This document shows positions 26,323 to 27,059 of a stretch of 27,059 nt of DNA, piece by piece. The notes under the pieces are model-generated. The model was not told where the DNA came from and did no database searches. It saw only the letters and a list, made by a program, of their open reading frames with translations. The stretch lies in contig JAKTTS010000185.1 of the NCBI GenBank assembly GCA_030560485.1, forward strand, positions 1-27,059. Reading direction: 5' to 3'. How positions within the stretch are numbered: the first letter of the stretch is position 1; each line of letters begins with the position of its first letter. This DNA comes from Ascoidea tarda (nom. inval.). Lineage: Eukaryota > Ascomycota > Saccharomycetes > Ascoideales > Ascoideaceae. The position numbers were made by a program, and so were the translations under genes.

Positions 26323-26805
26323 AAACCTCCTCTCTTAAAATAGATTGAGAATATTTAAAACCAGACTTCAATAAGCAGAAAAACGCAAACATCAGGTGAC
26401 TTCGCTGTTTTAGTTAATCAGATTAAAGAATGAGGTGGGAATAGTGCTGTTTTGCAGAGGGAAGTGGTGAAAATGATGAAGGTTTTGTGTGTGGAATTGG
26501 GAAGTCAGTGCTGAGAGTATTGTGGTTTATTGTTTATAGTAAATTGTTGATTTGATGGCATTGGTGTGTACTTAATACGTTGCCAGTGGTAGAGACAGAT
26601 GGTTTATTTAATCTTCAAGTAATGGTGTACAAGCTACAATTAGCAGTTTTTATCAATTATTTATCAAAGTTCGAAAATCTAAAAATCTTTATTTAAAGTC
26701 AAGGGAAAAAAAGAAAAATAAATATAAAAATAATGGCTAAAGAAAAAAACATGATATCGTTAAAGAAATAAAATTTAAAAACCTGTCATTAATATTATTC
26801 ATCGC
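26323..26805. other. Intergenic region, tRNA-Pro to acetyl-CoA synthetase 3' end (483 bp)
   Basis: This is the upstream flank of the tRNA and the 3' flank of the synthetase gene, both on the minus strand. It is GT-rich on the plus strand around 26440-26560 and AT-rich further right. I see no further gene. Confidence 0.7.
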
Positions 26806-27059
26806 TTATTTTCTGTGGGCTTTAACAATGTTAACAATGTCACCGACTGAATTTGGATTAGACAATGTACTGACATCACCTAATTGGTCTTCTTCGTGAA
26901 CCAAAATCTTTCTCAAGATTCTTCTCATGATCTTACCAGATCTGGTTTTTGGTAAGTCGTCAACAATGAAGATTTCCTTTGGAGCAGCAAATGGACCAAT
27001 TTCTTTTCTAACAGTTAAGATGATATCCTTTTTGATCTTTTCAGCTTCAGCACCACTTA
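26806..27059 (-). CDS. Acetyl-CoA synthetase, C-terminal end (5'-partial)
   Basis: This enzyme makes acetyl-CoA from acetate, CoA and ATP, feeding histone acetylation, lipid synthesis and growth on two-carbon sources. Only the last 83 residues are in the window; the rest lies to the right. They include [20 protein letters not shown], then [18 protein letters not shown], which holds the catalytic lysine that is also the regulatory acetylation site in this family, and [16 protein letters not shown]. The stop is the TAA at 26806-26808. The tail resembles S. cerevisiae Acs1 slightly more than Acs2 (RKIL and VSTLSNP), but these residues are too few to choose a paralog, so no symbol is given. Confidence 0.95.
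   Translation of the reverse strand, partial: SGAEAEKIKKDIILTVRKEIGPFAAPKEIFIVDDLPKTRSGKIMRRILRKILVHEEDQLGDVSTLSNPNSVGDIVNIVKAHRK

Noticed and set aside
1-27059. Use of CTG codons to detect a reassigned genetic code
   Set aside because: CTG is rare and falls at variable positions (for example in the NCS6 N-terminus), so no decision is possible from this window.

Overview
This window is nuclear chromosomal DNA of an AT-rich budding yeast (Saccharomycotina). The genes are short, nearly intronless and closely packed on both strands. Their products match well-known yeast families (Vac7, Opt2, Rps6, Glr1, Emg1, Eis1, Rsm22, Adh6, Ncs6, Rsc58, acetyl-CoA synthetase). The one intron I can define has a yeast 5' splice site (GTATGT) and a TACTAAT branch point. 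I cannot name the species, and CTG codons are too scarce at conserved positions to tell whether CUG is reassigned.

Layout: 1-2351 (+) 3' part of VAC7, cut by the left edge; 2352-4468 long intergenic stretch with an unexplained GC-rich island; 4469-7075 (+) OPT-family transporter; 7681-9243 (-) MFS transporter; 9244-10841 divergent promoter region; 10842-12440 (+) RPS6 with an 885-nt intron after codon 2; 12771-14192 (-) GLR1; 14193-14873 divergent region with two E-boxes and an orphan Pol III B-box-like sequence; 14874-15620 (+) EMG1; 16035-17606 (+) EIS1-like; 17910-20342 (-) RSM22; 20882-21973 (+) ADH6/7-type dehydrogenase; 22253-23470 (+) NCS6; 23672-26116 (-) RSC58; 26251-26322 (-) tRNA-Pro(UGG); 26806-27059 (-) C-terminus of acetyl-CoA synthetase, cut by the right edge.

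Several genes serve translation: RPS6 (40S protein), EMG1 (18S rRNA modification), RSM22 (mitoribosome small subunit), NCS6 (tRNA wobble thiolation) and tRNA-Pro. The others act in redox and carbon metabolism (GLR1, ADH6-like, ACS), at the vacuole or plasma membrane (VAC7, OPT, MFS, EIS1) and in chromatin (RSC58). This looks like ordinary gene order, not a functional cluster. I found no transposon, retroelement, virus copy, CRISPR array or toxin gene.

The points most worth a second look are: an Rsm22 that appears to have lost three of four iron-sulfur ligand cysteines and part of its SAM-binding motif; a near-palindromic CACGTG element upstream of RPS6, with all four CACGTG sites of the window beside translation genes; a strong 5'-to-3' fall in GC content within genes; an orphan B-box unit near 14.4 kb; and the GC-rich island at 3.2-3.6 kb. 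I do not see a previously undescribed multi-gene system here.
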